Shown piece by piece: positions 34,869 to 42,747 of a stretch of 64,000 bases of DNA. The DNA is from Dyadobacter koreensis (lineage in GTDB: Bacteria; Bacteroidota; Bacteroidia; Cytophagales; Spirosomataceae): the NCBI RefSeq assembly GCF_900108855.1, contig NZ_FNXY01000010.1, forward strand, positions 62,001-126,000, written 5' to 3'. The notes under the pieces are model-generated. The model was given only the letters and a program-made list of their open reading frames with translations, was not told the origin of the DNA and ran no database searches. The first letter of the stretch is position 1. Each line of letters starts with the position of its first letter. Both the position numbers and the translations under genes were made by a program.

Positions 34869-34925
34869 TTGCTTTCAAATTTTAAACGGAATTAAAATAA
34901 AATAATTTAAATGCCTAAGCTGAAT

Positions 34926-34953
34926 GCCGAAAGCCGATAGCTGACAGCCGATA
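34926..34953. repeat. GCCGATAGC-type intergenic repeat
   Basis: GCCGAAAGCCGATAGCTGAC then AGCCGATA consists of imperfect 7-9-base units (GCCGA, GCTGA) just before the epimerase gene. A related GCTGATAGCC stretch lies in the preceding gap near 33359-33383. It looks like a dispersed intergenic repeat rather than coding DNA. Confidence 0.45.
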
Positions 34954-34956
34954 CAT

Positions 34957-35955
34957 ATGCGTAAGACTTTTTTCTGTATAGATGCCCATACTTGCGGCAA
35001 CCCGGTACGGGTTGTCGCGGGCGGCGGACCGTTATTGCAAGGTAGCAGTATGATGGAGCGCAGGCTTCATTTTTTGAAAGAGTTTGATTGGATCAGAAAA
35101 GGATTGATGTTTGAGCCTCGTGGTCATGACATGATGAGCGGAAGCATACTTTATCCGCCAGTCGATCCTGAAAATGATATTGGAGTTTTATATATCGAAA
35201 CCAGCGGTTGTCTGCCTATGTGCGGTCATGGAACTATTGGGACAGTTACTATCGCGATTGAAGAAGGATTGGTAACGCCAAAAGTGCCGGGGAAACTTCG
35301 TCTTGAAACACCAGCCGGACTCGTTCTGGTAGAGTATGTGCAAGAAGGAAAGAAGGTCAAATCCGTTAAACTGGTTAATATCAAGTCTTTTTTAGCAGCT
35401 GAAAAATTGACGGTTGAATGTCCTGATTTAGGTACTTTGACTGTGGATGTTTCTTACGGCGGCAACTTTTATGCAATCGTAGACCCACAGGAAAATTTCA
35501 AAGGATTGGAAAATTATACTGCTGATCAATTAATCAGCTGGAGCCGGGTTTGCAGGAAACGCATGAATGAACAATATACATTTGTGCATCCCGAAAACGA
35601 GCATATCAACGGACTGAGCCATTTCTTATGGGCAGGCGCGGTGCTTGATCCAACTTCAACAGCCAGAAATGCAGTTTTCTATGGAGATAAAGCAATCGAC
35701 AGATCTCCTTGCGGCACGGGCACTTCGGCACGGATGGCACAATGGCATGCGAAAGGAAAATTAAAAAAAGGCGACCAGTTTGTTCATGAAAGTATTATCG
35801 GGTCCAAGTTTATCGGCACTGTTGAAGATGAAGTTGCCATCGGTGATAAACCTGCGATCATTCCGGGAATTGAAGGCTGGGCGATGGTGACAGGCTACAA
35901 TACAATCATTATCGACGACGAAGATCCGTATGCTTACGGTTTTCAAGTGTTGTAA
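34957..35955 (+). CDS. 4-hydroxyproline 2-epimerase (proline racemase family)
   Basis: This 332-residue enzyme would convert trans-4-hydroxy-L-proline to cis-4-hydroxy-D-proline by a two-base mechanism. Both catalytic cysteines are present: Cys89 in LPMCGHGTIG and Cys252 in DRSPCGTGTSA. Having Cys at both sites distinguishes racemases/epimerases from the trans-3-hydroxyproline dehydratase, which has Thr at one. FFCIDAHTCGNPVRVVAGG is the standard N-terminus. Proline racemase itself cannot be fully excluded, but the neighbours (D-amino-acid dehydrogenase, DHDPS-type deaminase, KGSADH) favour hydroxyproline. Confidence 0.9.
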   Translation: MRKTFFCIDAHTCGNPVRVVAGGGPLLQGSSMMERRLHFLKEFDWIRKGLMFEPRGHDMMSGSILYPPVDPENDIGVLYIETSGCLPMCGHGTIGTVTIAIEEGLVTPKVPGKLRLETPAGLVLVEYVQEGKKVKSVKLVNIKSFLAAEKLTVECPDLGTLTVDVSYGGNFYAIVDPQENFKGLENYTADQLISWSRVCRKRMNEQYTFVHPENEHINGLSHFLWAGAVLDPTSTARNAVFYGDKAIDRSPCGTGTSARMAQWHAKGKLKKGDQFVHESIIGSKFIGTVEDEVAIGDKPAIIPGIEGWAMVTGYNTIIIDDEDPYAYGFQVL

Positions 35956-35964
35956 TAGAAAATT

Positions 35965-36060
35965 TTAACCGTAATAGGCGCAATGGATTTCGCAATGGAC
36001 GCGAAATTTAAAATACAGGGTTGCGTCCATTGCGTAAAACTTTGCGTCCATTGCGGTTAA
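35965..36060. repeat. CGCAATGGACGC inverted-repeat element
   Basis: A 96-base element begins TTAACCG and ends CGGTTAA. It contains CGCAATGGA and CGCAATGGACGC on the left and two copies of GCGTCCATTGCG on the right. It can fold as one large imperfect hairpin and resembles short dispersed REP-like repeats of Bacteroidota genomes. It fills the gap between the epimerase and dehydrogenase genes; a Met at 36021 that would start translation inside it is not credible. Confidence 0.7.
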
Positions 36061-36065
36061 ACGAT

Positions 36066-37331
36066 ATGAAAATGGACACAAATAAAGGAAAAGTTGTCAT
36101 TGTTGGAGGCGGAATTATGGGGTTGGCTTCCGCTTATTATCTGTTGAAAGACGGGTGGAAGGTAACGGTTCTGGATAAGGGTGATATGACAAATAATTGT
36201 TCTTATGGAAACGCAGGAATGATCGTTCCCAGTCATTTTATCCCTTTGGCAGCACCGGGAATGATCTCGAAAGGAATAAAATGGATGTTCAACAGCCGCA
36301 GCCCTTTTTATGTGAAACCTTCTCTGGATTTTTCACTGATATCCTGGGGTTTGAAATTTATGAAAAGTGCCACGGCAAGTCATGTGGAAAATTCAGCGCC
36401 CTATTTGAGAGATTATCATTTATTGAGCCGTCAGTTATACAAGGATCTTTCCGAAGAATCAGGGTTTAATTTCGGTCTGGAAAACAGAGGAATTCTGATG
36501 CTTTACAAAACTGAAAAGGCAGGTGAAGAGGAAATCCATGTAGGAAAAGACGCGCAGAAACTTGGTCTGGATGTTGATATTTTAAGTAAAGATCAAGTGC
36601 AGGCATTGGAACCGCATACAAATCTTGATGTGATCGGCGCTGTTCATTATCGTTGCGACGCGCATTTGTATCCCAATGCACTGATACCCCAATTGATTGA
36701 GTTTGTGAAAAAGAACGGTGGAGAGATTAAAATAAACAGTGATGTAACCGGATTTGATATTCGTGATGGTGAGATCAAGGCGGTGCAGACAAGACATGGA
36801 GATATTGAAGGCGATCTTGTCGTGATGACGGGTGGAACATGGCTTCCCGAGCTTGCAAAACTGGCAGGATTGTCGATTCCGGTAATGCCTGGAAAAGGAT
36901 ATTCATTTATGGAGCCAAACACGGAGCATAAAATTATTCATCCGTCACTTTTGATCGAGGCCAGAGTAGCAGTGACACCGATGAACGGACAGGTTCGTTT
37001 CGGCGGGACGATGGAAATTGCGCCGGTAAATGACAAGGTAAATATGAACAGGGTAGAGGGTATCGTAAATTCAATTCCTCAATATTATGCTGACCTTTCA
37101 ACAGACTTACCAAAAGTAAAAGACATATGGTATGGTTTCCGTCCTTGTTCGCCGGATGGTCTGCCTTATCTTGGATATAGTAAGAAATTGAAAAATCTAA
37201 TCGTAGCCGGCGGTCATGGTATGATGGGCGTAAGTCTTGGTCCTGCTACTGGAAAAATTGTTGCAGAACTGGCTGATCGCAAGTCAAATTCTATCGATAT
37301 TTCAATTTATGATCCACAACGTTACAACTGA
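36066..37331 (+). CDS. FAD-dependent D-amino-acid dehydrogenase, probable D-hydroxyproline dehydrogenase
   Basis: Starting at the ATG at 36066 gives 421 residues, MKMDTNKGKVVIVGGGIMGL, with the dinucleotide-binding GGGIMGLASAYYL at the N-terminus, the DAO-family LDKGDMTNNCSYGNAGMIVP and the C-terminal GFRPCSPDGLPYLGYS then LIVAGGHGMMGVSLGPATGK. It is most like DadA-type single-subunit dehydrogenases. In this operon it should oxidise cis-4-hydroxy-D-proline to the pyrroline, passing electrons to the respiratory chain. The substrate is inferred from context. The start is chosen because the preceding in-frame codons lie in a repeat element. Confidence 0.88.
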   Translation: MKMDTNKGKVVIVGGGIMGLASAYYLLKDGWKVTVLDKGDMTNNCSYGNAGMIVPSHFIPLAAPGMISKGIKWMFNSRSPFYVKPSLDFSLISWGLKFMKSATASHVENSAPYLRDYHLLSRQLYKDLSEESGFNFGLENRGILMLYKTEKAGEEEIHVGKDAQKLGLDVDILSKDQVQALEPHTNLDVIGAVHYRCDAHLYPNALIPQLIEFVKKNGGEIKINSDVTGFDIRDGEIKAVQTRHGDIEGDLVVMTGGTWLPELAKLAGLSIPVMPGKGYSFMEPNTEHKIIHPSLLIEARVAVTPMNGQVRFGGTMEIAPVNDKVNMNRVEGIVNSIPQYYADLSTDLPKVKDIWYGFRPCSPDGLPYLGYSKKLKNLIVAGGHGMMGVSLGPATGKIVAELADRKSNSIDISIYDPQRYN

Positions 37332-37593
37332 TCCGGTTTTTTGAAGTAGTGGTCATGGTAAGCTTTATACCTTGGTTGTATCCGAGCAGGTGAAGGAATA
37401 AGTTATGGTGAAATCGATAAATATACGAGGAAAGTTTTTGTATATCCTTACGGATTGAAACAATATTCTGATAAAGTGGATTAAAACAAATTTTACTATT
37501 TTGGATTTTTTAACGAATTGGAAGTTTTATTGTTCTAAAATATTATTGTAGCTTTCAGAGGTAAAAGCATGACCTTAGTAACCTAACCCTTAT
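37332..37593. other. Intergenic region with a coding-like remnant
   Basis: A 262-base gap before the permease. From 37362 to 37484 the plus strand has an open stretch without ATG (ALYLGCIRAGEGISYGEIDK, then YTRKVFVYPYGLKQYSDKVD, stop) that reads like protein but matches nothing I can name. It may be a gene fragment or chance. No clear terminator is seen here, so the permease could be read from the operon. Confidence 0.3.
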
Positions 37594-39027
37594 ATGTCAC
37601 AAGAAAGTACGTCGGAAAATACTTCATTTAAACCATCCCTGGGCCTTGTAGATGCCACTATGCTTGTAGCTGGCAGTATGATCGGATCAGGGATTTTTAT
37701 TGTTAGTGCTGACATAACCCGGAATACCGGAAGTGTTGGTTGGCTGATGTTTGTTTGGCTGATCACCGGTTTTATGACGCTGACTGCGGCATTGAGTTAT
37801 GGCGAACTTAGCGCAATGTTTCCAAAAGCAGGTGGACAATACGTTTATTTAAAGGAGGCTTATAATCCACTAATCAGCTTTCTTTATGGGTGGAGCTTTT
37901 TTACTGTGATACAAACGGCTACAATCGCGGCTGTTGCTGTAGCATTTGCAAAATTCACAGCCTATCTTCTACCTGTTTTCAGTGAGGATCTTGTCGCAAT
38001 TGATCTCGGATTTCTTCAGATAACGCCGGCGCAGTTACTATCGATTGTTATCATCGTCTTTCTTACGTTTATCAATACACGTGGCGTTAATAGCGGGAAA
38101 ATAATTCAGACTACTTTTACACTTGCCAAGCTATTGAGCCTTCTTGGATTGATTGTTTTCGGGTTGCTTTTTATGAAATCCGAGGTTTGGAATAATAACT
38201 GGGATTCAGCAACCATGTGGGATTTGCATAAGTTAAATTTAGACGGAAGCATTGAATCTTACACAACTTTCTCTGCTTTCGGAGCAATTGCAGCGTCCAT
38301 GGTTGGATCTATTTTTAGCAGTGATTCGTGGAATAATGTAACTTTCATTGCCGGAGAAATTAAAAATCCGCAACGCAATATTGGTTTGAGTCTTGCCTTG
38401 GGGACGATCATCGTAACGGTTATTTACCTATTGACAAATATCATGTATACCGGCGTCCTATCGTTGCCTGAGATTGCCTCCGCCGATAAGGATAGGGTAG
38501 GTGTTACCGCATCCCAAGTGATTTTTGGAGATTCGGGAACGATCATTATTGCCATCATGATTATGGTTTCAACTTTTGGTTGTAATAATGGATTGATCAT
38601 GTCGGGAGCTCGTGTATACTATTCTATGGCAAAAGATGGTTTGTTCTTCAAAAAAGTAGGAGAGTTAAACAAGAATTCGGTACCGGAATTTGGTTTATGG
38701 ATCCAGTGTGTGATTGCATCTTTATGGAGCCTGAGCGGAAAATATGGTAATCTTCTGGATATGATTTCTTTTGTTGTAGTTGTGTTCTACATGCTGACGA
38801 TTATTGGAATTTTTATACTTCGTAAAAAGAGACCAAATGCTGACAGGCCTTACAAAGCTTTCGGATATCCATTTCTGCCAATTATTTATATTATGATGGG
38901 GATCGCATTTTGCGTGTTGCTTATCATCTTCAAACCAGAGTATACCTGGCCGGGGCTTATCATTGTTTTGTTAGGAATTCCGGTTTACTACCTTATTGCA
39001 AAAAAAGATATTATTACCGCAGATTAA
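37594..39027 (+). CDS. APC superfamily amino-acid permease
   Basis: This 477-residue protein has about 12 hydrophobic helices. The TM1 signature VDATMLVAGSMIGSGIFIVS has the unwound GSGIF substrate-binding motif of the amino acid-polyamine-organocation family, and ALSYGELSAMFPKAGGQYVYLKEA is the family TM2-TM3 block. It probably imports an amino acid at the inner membrane. Placed after four enzymes that together degrade hydroxyproline, its substrate may be hydroxyproline or proline (inference). A large hairpin terminator follows at 39058-39115. Confidence 0.9.
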   Translation: MSQESTSENTSFKPSLGLVDATMLVAGSMIGSGIFIVSADITRNTGSVGWLMFVWLITGFMTLTAALSYGELSAMFPKAGGQYVYLKEAYNPLISFLYGWSFFTVIQTATIAAVAVAFAKFTAYLLPVFSEDLVAIDLGFLQITPAQLLSIVIIVFLTFINTRGVNSGKIIQTTFTLAKLLSLLGLIVFGLLFMKSEVWNNNWDSATMWDLHKLNLDGSIESYTTFSAFGAIAASMVGSIFSSDSWNNVTFIAGEIKNPQRNIGLSLALGTIIVTVIYLLTNIMYTGVLSLPEIASADKDRVGVTASQVIFGDSGTIIIAIMIMVSTFGCNNGLIMSGARVYYSMAKDGLFFKKVGELNKNSVPEFGLWIQCVIASLWSLSGKYGNLLDMISFVVVVFYMLTIIGIFILRKKRPNADRPYKAFGYPFLPIIYIMMGIAFCVLLIIFKPEYTWPGLIIVLLGIPVYYLIAKKDIITAD

Positions 39028-39057
39028 TCATCTGAAGGTCATTTAATATGGTTTTTG

Positions 39058-39115
39058 AAAGTTGGTATTGATAGAGATAATTCGATCGAAAGACGATGCT
39101 ATCATTACCAACTTT
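39058..39115 (+). terminator. Terminator after the permease operon
   Basis: AAAGTTGGTATTGATAG (39058-39074) pairs with CTATCATTACCAACTTT (39099-39115) with one mismatch. A second small palindrome is in the loop. It lies 31 bases after the permease stop. Confidence 0.75.
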
Positions 39116-39340
39116 TACTATAAAAAGGGTCCCTGTAAACGCCCGAAACTTCACTATTAATCTGTTAGAACTATATTTAAAGTACTTTTACCGAAAAATA
39201 AATAGAAGATGAAAAGCAATTCTGCTTTCATACTTTTGCTATCTGATGGCGTATTTATGTAAAATTTGTTCTATTTAGACTATCTTTCGCAGCCTAATTC
39301 AATAAGATTTACAACTACTAACAGATTGAACCGGTAATTC
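39116..39340. other. Intergenic leader of the GT-C protein gene
   Basis: AT-rich, 225 bases, between the terminator and the next gene. I see no reading frame, repeat or confident promoter box. Confidence 0.4.
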
Positions 39341-41509
39341 ATGGAATTTTTGCTACCTCTGGTTTCCGTTTTTTTATTTTTCATTCTCTTTTTTCTGACA
39401 TCTACGTACAAAGGTCCTTATACCAATGTTCGCGCATCCTTTATATTTTCACTGATTGCAAACGGCGTTGTTATTTTTGTTTATAACGAGTCGTTTTCCT
39501 GCTTCAATGCCTTGAACGCCACTTCTGCCTTGATTTTTTGGCTTATAGAAGTATTGGTATTAGCGGGATTTCTCGGCTACTTGAGTGCAAAAGGAAAAAT
39601 TTCTTTTGCTTATTTAAATGCCTTGGGTGACGTTTTTCGATTCATAGGATTAAGTAAAACGAATAGAATAATTTCGTTGATTGGATTGCTGTTCTTTGTG
39701 TTGCCACTATTATTCCTTGCTGTATTTCCACCACCCAATAATTTTGACGCGCACAGCTATCATTTAAACCGGATTCTATTTTGGGTAACAAATGGAAATC
39801 TTGATCATTTCCCTACACAACATATTCAGCAGCTTTATTTAAATGTTTTTGCAGAATATTTGGTATTAGATAGTGTATTGCTTTCAGGGTCAGATGCTTA
39901 CGCAGGACTTATTCAGTATGGGGCATTCTTGGGTTCTCTTTGCGGGATCAGTCTGCTGGCTAAACGAGTAGGTATGAACGCAAATGGTCAACTGCTGGCC
40001 GCCGTATTTTTGTTAACACTACCAATAGGAATTTTTGAAAGCACGAGTGCTCAGGTTGATTATGTAGCTTGTTTTTTCTTCATCACATTTGTCTTTTTTG
40101 GGTTTGATCTGCTGGAAAATAAATCTTCGCTGACGCTTTTCGCTTTTTTGTTATCACTGGCTTTTGGAGGATTTTCGAAGTATACTGTCTTTATTTTTGG
40201 TATTCCTTTTACGCTCTATTTCGCGATTCGCATTCTGACGAAATATGGATTTCTATATGCAATAAAGGTCCTTGTTTTAGCCATTTTGCTTATGGTTCTG
40301 ACGTTCGCACCATTCTTTTACAGAAATTATGAGCTGTTCGGAAATGTCATGAGCCCGCCAACAGATTCAAGATTTTTCTCTGAAAAAATTCCTGTTGATA
40401 AACATTCCGTAGCCTTTGCAATTTCCGGTATTGTCAAAAATATCGGACTGCATCTTGGACTTCCCAATAATGGATTTAATCAATTTGTAGATACCCGGAT
40501 CCGGGATTTTCATGATTTTCTTGGTGTCGATATAAACGATATTGGCTTACGATTAGATCCGTTCTCTGTTCGTTATTCTGTGCATGAAGACATGGTACCC
40601 AACACAATTCATCTCTGGCTAATGGCAATTGCTTGCATCCCAATTTTTTTTGTAAGAAATCAATGGAAGGTAAAATGGGTCTGGATCAGCGCCGTAATTG
40701 GATTTATTTTATTTGGCATTATGATGAAGTTTCAGCTCTGGAGCACAAGAACGCATATGCCTTTCTTTGCAATGGGGGGAATTTTAGTAGCTTATATTTA
40801 TTGTGAGGTTTTCAAATTCAGGATCGCCTATCTGATTATTCCGCTGATGCTTGTCTCTTCTGTTTTTGTCTATGGGAATCCAAACAAGCCGCTTGTACCG
40901 ATGGGATATTTTACTAAAAAGGTTCTCGGGCATATCCCGGTTGCGATCTGCGCAACGGACAGTTTGCAGGAATCAATTTATCAAAAGGAGCTTGGAGATT
41001 ATTATGTATTTCCTGGAAAAGACCGGTGCCACCCGATAAAATCCTGGCCAGGTTACAGTGAACGGGCAGAGATTTTTAAAGATCTTGAAAAACTTGGTTA
41101 CTACGATGACGATAAATCAGCAACTGTTTTTTCTACCAGCAGAGAGAAAATGTACTTTCTGAGCCATCTGGATAATTATTACAACGTCAAACCTTTACTC
41201 GACCATGTCGAAGGAGAAAATCAAAATGTAGGAATTTTATTCAGAAAGGAACTGGGATTCTATAATTACTGGAGCGCGCTTTCTACCAGAAAAGAGAATC
41301 CGGGAAGAATGGAATATATCTATTACAAAAAAGAATTTATGGTCTTGAAAAATGCGCAGAAGGATTTTTGCTACGACTATATTCTTGGAGATGACCCGGA
41401 ATTATTAAAGGGCTTCGTGCCGGATGAAAATATTGAAGCGATTTACAAGTCACGTTTATTTTATTTGGTAAAACTGAAAAAGACGAGCTGCAATCGTAAA
41501 TTATTTTAA
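39341..41509 (+). CDS. Large polytopic membrane protein, GT-C glycosyltransferase-like
   Basis: This 722-residue protein has many hydrophobic helices from the N-terminus (LLPLVSVFLFFILFFLTS) to about residue 520, then a soluble C-terminal domain of about 200 residues. The loop after an early helix pair reads FPPPNNFDAHSYHLNRILFW, followed by VTNGNLDHFPT. It looks like the Asp-containing first loop of GT-C glycosyltransferases using lipid-linked sugars. I cannot name the acceptor. It converges on the NRAMP-like gene, with 9 bases between stops, and is preceded by its own terminator-bounded leader. Confidence 0.65.
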   Translation: MEFLLPLVSVFLFFILFFLTSTYKGPYTNVRASFIFSLIANGVVIFVYNESFSCFNALNATSALIFWLIEVLVLAGFLGYLSAKGKISFAYLNALGDVFRFIGLSKTNRIISLIGLLFFVLPLLFLAVFPPPNNFDAHSYHLNRILFWVTNGNLDHFPTQHIQQLYLNVFAEYLVLDSVLLSGSDAYAGLIQYGAFLGSLCGISLLAKRVGMNANGQLLAAVFLLTLPIGIFESTSAQVDYVACFFFITFVFFGFDLLENKSSLTLFAFLLSLAFGGFSKYTVFIFGIPFTLYFAIRILTKYGFLYAIKVLVLAILLMVLTFAPFFYRNYELFGNVMSPPTDSRFFSEKIPVDKHSVAFAISGIVKNIGLHLGLPNNGFNQFVDTRIRDFHDFLGVDINDIGLRLDPFSVRYSVHEDMVPNTIHLWLMAIACIPIFFVRNQWKVKWVWISAVIGFILFGIMMKFQLWSTRTHMPFFAMGGILVAYIYCEVFKFRIAYLIIPLMLVSSVFVYGNPNKPLVPMGYFTKKVLGHIPVAICATDSLQESIYQKELGDYYVFPGKDRCHPIKSWPGYSERAEIFKDLEKLGYYDDDKSATVFSTSREKMYFLSHLDNYYNVKPLLDHVEGENQNVGILFRKELGFYNYWSALSTRKENPGRMEYIYYKKEFMVLKNAQKDFCYDYILGDDPELLKGFVPDENIEAIYKSRLFYLVKLKKTSCNRKLF

Positions 41510-41518
41510 GCTGAACTT

Positions 41519-42679
41519 TTAAAATAAATTGACGCTTAAACCAAGCAAAACCAGAACTACCAGCCAGCCGGCAATTTGTAATAAAACAGGATGCTTGTAG
41601 GTTCCCATAAGCCGGGATCTTCGACTGGCGATTAGTAATATTGTAAGTGCAATCGGTAAGACAAATCCATTTAAGGTGCCTACAAAAATCAGCACTTTTA
41701 CAGGTTTTCCAACAAACAAAAATATGATTGTTGAGATCAGAATAAAGATGATCGTCAGATAGGTCTGGTATTTCTCAAGAAGAGGGTGGAAGGATTTTAG
41801 AAATGATATTGAAGTATACGCTGCTCCTACCACAGAAGTAATAGCCGCAGACCATATCATTAAGCCAAACATTTGTCGACCAAACTGGCCGGCGGCATTT
41901 TCAAAAACGGAGGCGGTAGGGTTTTCAGGATTGATTCTTGCGCCTGCCAGTATTATGCCCAAAGTAGCGAGAAAAAGAAAATAACGGATCAGAGCCGTGA
42001 CCAGAATTCCTGTTGCTGCACCCCGATTTACCTGGGGCAAAGAAGCTTCTCCTTTAAATCCGGAATCTAAAAGTCTGTGAGCACCGGCGAAAGATATATA
42101 ACCTCCGACAGTTCCTCCAACCAATGTTAAGGTTGAAATTGCATTAAATTTTTCAGGAATAAACGTATGGTGAATCGCTTCGGCGAAGGGTGGATTTGAT
42201 GTGAAAGCAATGTATAAGATCAGGGCAATCATAACCAGCCCTAGAATTTTCGTAAACATATCCATCGCTTTTCCGGCTTCTTTGAATAGAAAAATTCCAA
42301 CGGCCATCATCGCACTGATAGCGGCTCCGGTTTTTACGGAAACTCCTGTCATCGCTTCAATTCCTAAACCTGCACCGGCAACGTTTCCAATATTGAAGGC
42401 TAACCCACCAAGTACAATTAAAAAAGCAAGAAGATATCCTAACCCCGGAAAAAGTTCATTGGCAAGGTCCTGAGCATGTTTTCCGGATACAGTTACAATT
42501 TGCCAGATGTTAAATTGTACGCACAAATCGATTAAAACAGAAATCAGAATAATGAAGCCAAAACTTGTAACAAGTTGTTCTGTAAATACGGTTGTTTGTG
42601 TCAGAAAGCCAGGGCCGACTGCCGAAGTTGCCATTAAAAATGCTGCACCTAGAAGCGCTTTTGAAGATTTTACAGACAT
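41519..42679 (-). CDS. NRAMP-fold transporter lacking canonical metal-binding motifs
   Basis: This 386-residue protein has about 11 hydrophobic helices. TM1 opens GAAFLMATSAVGPGFLTQTT; the GPG turn is NRAMP-like, but the DPGN metal motif expected in this helix is replaced (QTTVFTEQLV). The TM6 site, normally MPH, reads GGTVGGYISFAGAH (residues 188-201). This resembles the uncharacterised YcsG-type branch, which in Bacillus lies beside 5-oxoprolinase genes. Here it follows a fused 5-oxoprolinase by 68 bases on the same strand. A non-metal substrate such as 5-oxoproline is a reasonable inference, not shown. Confidence 0.8.
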   Translation of the reverse strand: MSVKSSKALLGAAFLMATSAVGPGFLTQTTVFTEQLVTSFGFIILISVLIDLCVQFNIWQIVTVSGKHAQDLANELFPGLGYLLAFLIVLGGLAFNIGNVAGAGLGIEAMTGVSVKTGAAISAMMAVGIFLFKEAGKAMDMFTKILGLVMIALILYIAFTSNPPFAEAIHHTFIPEKFNAISTLTLVGGTVGGYISFAGAHRLLDSGFKGEASLPQVNRGAATGILVTALIRYFLFLATLGIILAGARINPENPTASVFENAAGQFGRQMFGLMIWSAAITSVVGAAYTSISFLKSFHPLLEKYQTYLTIIFILISTIIFLFVGKPVKVLIFVGTLNGFVLPIALTILLIASRRSRLMGTYKHPVLLQIAGWLVVLVLLGLSVNLF

Positions 42680-42747
42680 TAGTAGTTCGGTTTGGACACG
42701 GAGTTTTCGTTTTTATCTTGTTCTTCGTTTTCGTATTGAGCTGATTT

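Noticed and set aside
36021..36065. N-terminal extension of the D-amino-acid dehydrogenase
   Set aside because: The residues MRPLRKTLRPLRLND are translated from the REP-like repeat; the ATG at 36066 restores the FAD-binding start.
37362..37484. Coding-like plus-strand stretch before the permease
   Set aside because: There is no start codon, it is short and it has no recognised family; recorded only as a possible gene remnant.
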